Origin: Nitrospira moscoviensis
GTDB taxonomy: Bacteria; Nitrospirota; Nitrospiria; Nitrospirales; Nitrospiraceae
Length of the DNA: 64,000 nucleotides
Assembly (NCBI RefSeq): GCF_001273775.1
Contig: NZ_CP011801.1
Span: forward strand, 3,884,001 to 3,948,000
Direction of reading: 5' to 3'
The position numbers and the translations under genes were made by a program. Numbering within the stretch: position 1 is the first letter of the stretch; every line of letters begins with the position of its first letter. Shown here piece by piece: positions 63,367-64,000 of the stretch. The notes below the pieces were generated by a model. That model ran no database searches, was not told the DNA's origin, and saw only the letters and a list, made by a program, of their open reading frames with translations.

Positions 63367-64000
63367 ATGATGCGTTCAATCCTCAATCGTCTCCTCTTCA
63401 TGACCATCGCGGTGGCGCTCGTGGTCCTCTCAGGCGCCTCTCCGTCGACGGCGTCCGACGCGCACGAATACCTCCTGTCGAACGGCATGAAAGTGCTCCT
63501 CGTGGAAGTGCCCAAGGCTCCGGTGGCGACCGTCCAGGTTTGGTACAAGGTCGGCTCCCGCAACGAGGTCATGGGCCGGGCGGGTCTGTCCCACATGCTG
63601 GAGCACATGATGTTCAAGGGCACGGCCAAGTATCCCAAGGGGACGTTTTCGCGGGTCGTCCGGAAAAACGGCGGCGTCGACAACGCCTTCACGAGCCAGG
63701 ATTTCACCGCCTACTTCGAGAACCTCGCCGCCGATCGGGTGGAGCTCGCGCTGGAAATGGAAGCCGATCGGATGCAAGGTCTCCTGCTCGACAACGCCGA
63801 GTTCCAAACCGAGCGCGAAGTCGTCAAGGAAGAGCGCCGGCTGCGGACCGAAGACGACCCGCAGGGCGCCCTCGTCGAGGCGTTGTTTGCCCAGGCATTT
63901 TTCAGTCATCCCTATCACTGGCCGGTCATCGGCTGGTTCGCCGATCTCGACGCCATGTCGCTCGACGATTTGCAGCGGCACTACGATACGTTTTACTCGC
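63367..64000 (+). CDS. M16-family zinc peptidase, 3' cut by the window edge
   Basis: The frame from ATG 63367 (or 63370) is open to the right edge: at least 211 residues. A signal peptide (LLFMTIAVALVVLSGAS) is followed by the inverted zinc motif HMLEHMMF (HxxEH) and the downstream glutamate in TEREVVKEERR, as in pitrilysin/PqqF-like M16 proteases. GRAGLSHMLEH and NAFTSQDFTAYFE are typical. Many such genes occur in pairs, so a second M16 gene may follow outside the window. Confidence 0.93.
   Translation, partial: MMRSILNRLLFMTIAVALVVLSGASPSTASDAHEYLLSNGMKVLLVEVPKAPVATVQVWYKVGSRNEVMGRAGLSHMLEHMMFKGTAKYPKGTFSRVVRKNGGVDNAFTSQDFTAYFENLAADRVELALEMEADRMQGLLLDNAEFQTEREVVKEERRLRTEDDPQGALVEALFAQAFFSHPYHWPVIGWFADLDAMSLDDLQRHYDTFYS

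Overview
This is a 64 kb GC-rich bacterial chromosome segment. Gene content (LuxR/PAS regulators, Crp/Fnr regulator, truncated hemoglobin-cytochrome P460 fusion, ArsM-like/ArsS pair, bufferin genes, orphan substrate-binding protein, formate-THF ligase) fits a Nitrospira-like member of the Nitrospirota. That is an inference from gene families; no rRNA or other marker is present to prove it. No rRNA, confident tRNA, IS element, prophage or CRISPR array was seen.

Layout. (1) 0-8.4 kb: an M12B-type metalloprotease, probably cut by the window edge; a free-standing copy of its propeptide domain; an ATP-dependent DNA ligase; small envelope proteins; a papain-like protease fused to an alpha/beta hydrolase; a methyltransferase; a TfoX-like protein. 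(2) 8.5-23.9 kb: a bipolar secretion/protease locus. On the minus strand a subtilase is followed by a 2331-residue RHS protein. On the plus strand a coiled-coil exported protein, a second near-duplicate subtilase and a predicted outer-membrane protein form an operon. Between them are two tandem paralogous LuxR-type regulators, and an identical 18-bp motif lies in the same orientation upstream of both protease operons. (3) 24-46 kb: an accessory, redox-flavoured region. It holds a hemoglobin-P460 lipoprotein, three AhpD-fold proteins, two DsrE-like proteins, a flavin-binding protein, a sigma54 activator, a WYL regulator with operator, a bufferin (DUF2282/MNIO/DUF2063/DoxX) operon and an ArsM-like/ArsS pair. 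Several genes here are frameshifted or truncated. Six copies of a Crp-like palindrome (TGTGAGCTGGCTTACA type) are scattered through it, one upstream of the crp gene itself; three stand exactly 21 nt from a -10-like hexamer, the class II activator geometry. (4) 47-64 kb: ordinary housekeeping genes: hflK/hflC, formate-THF ligase, an M23 peptidase, cutA, a rhodanese, an epimerase, tlyA, xseB, xseA, ymdB-like, rny, a structured non-coding interval, zapA, a ZapB-like coiled coil, a lytic transglycosylase, rlmN and the start of an M16 peptidase.

The parts most likely to be new biology are the LuxR-centred subtilase/RHS locus with its shared motif, the Crp-site regulon, the hemoglobin-P460 fusion, and the bufferin operon whose DoxX gene has absorbed the tail of a sigma factor.
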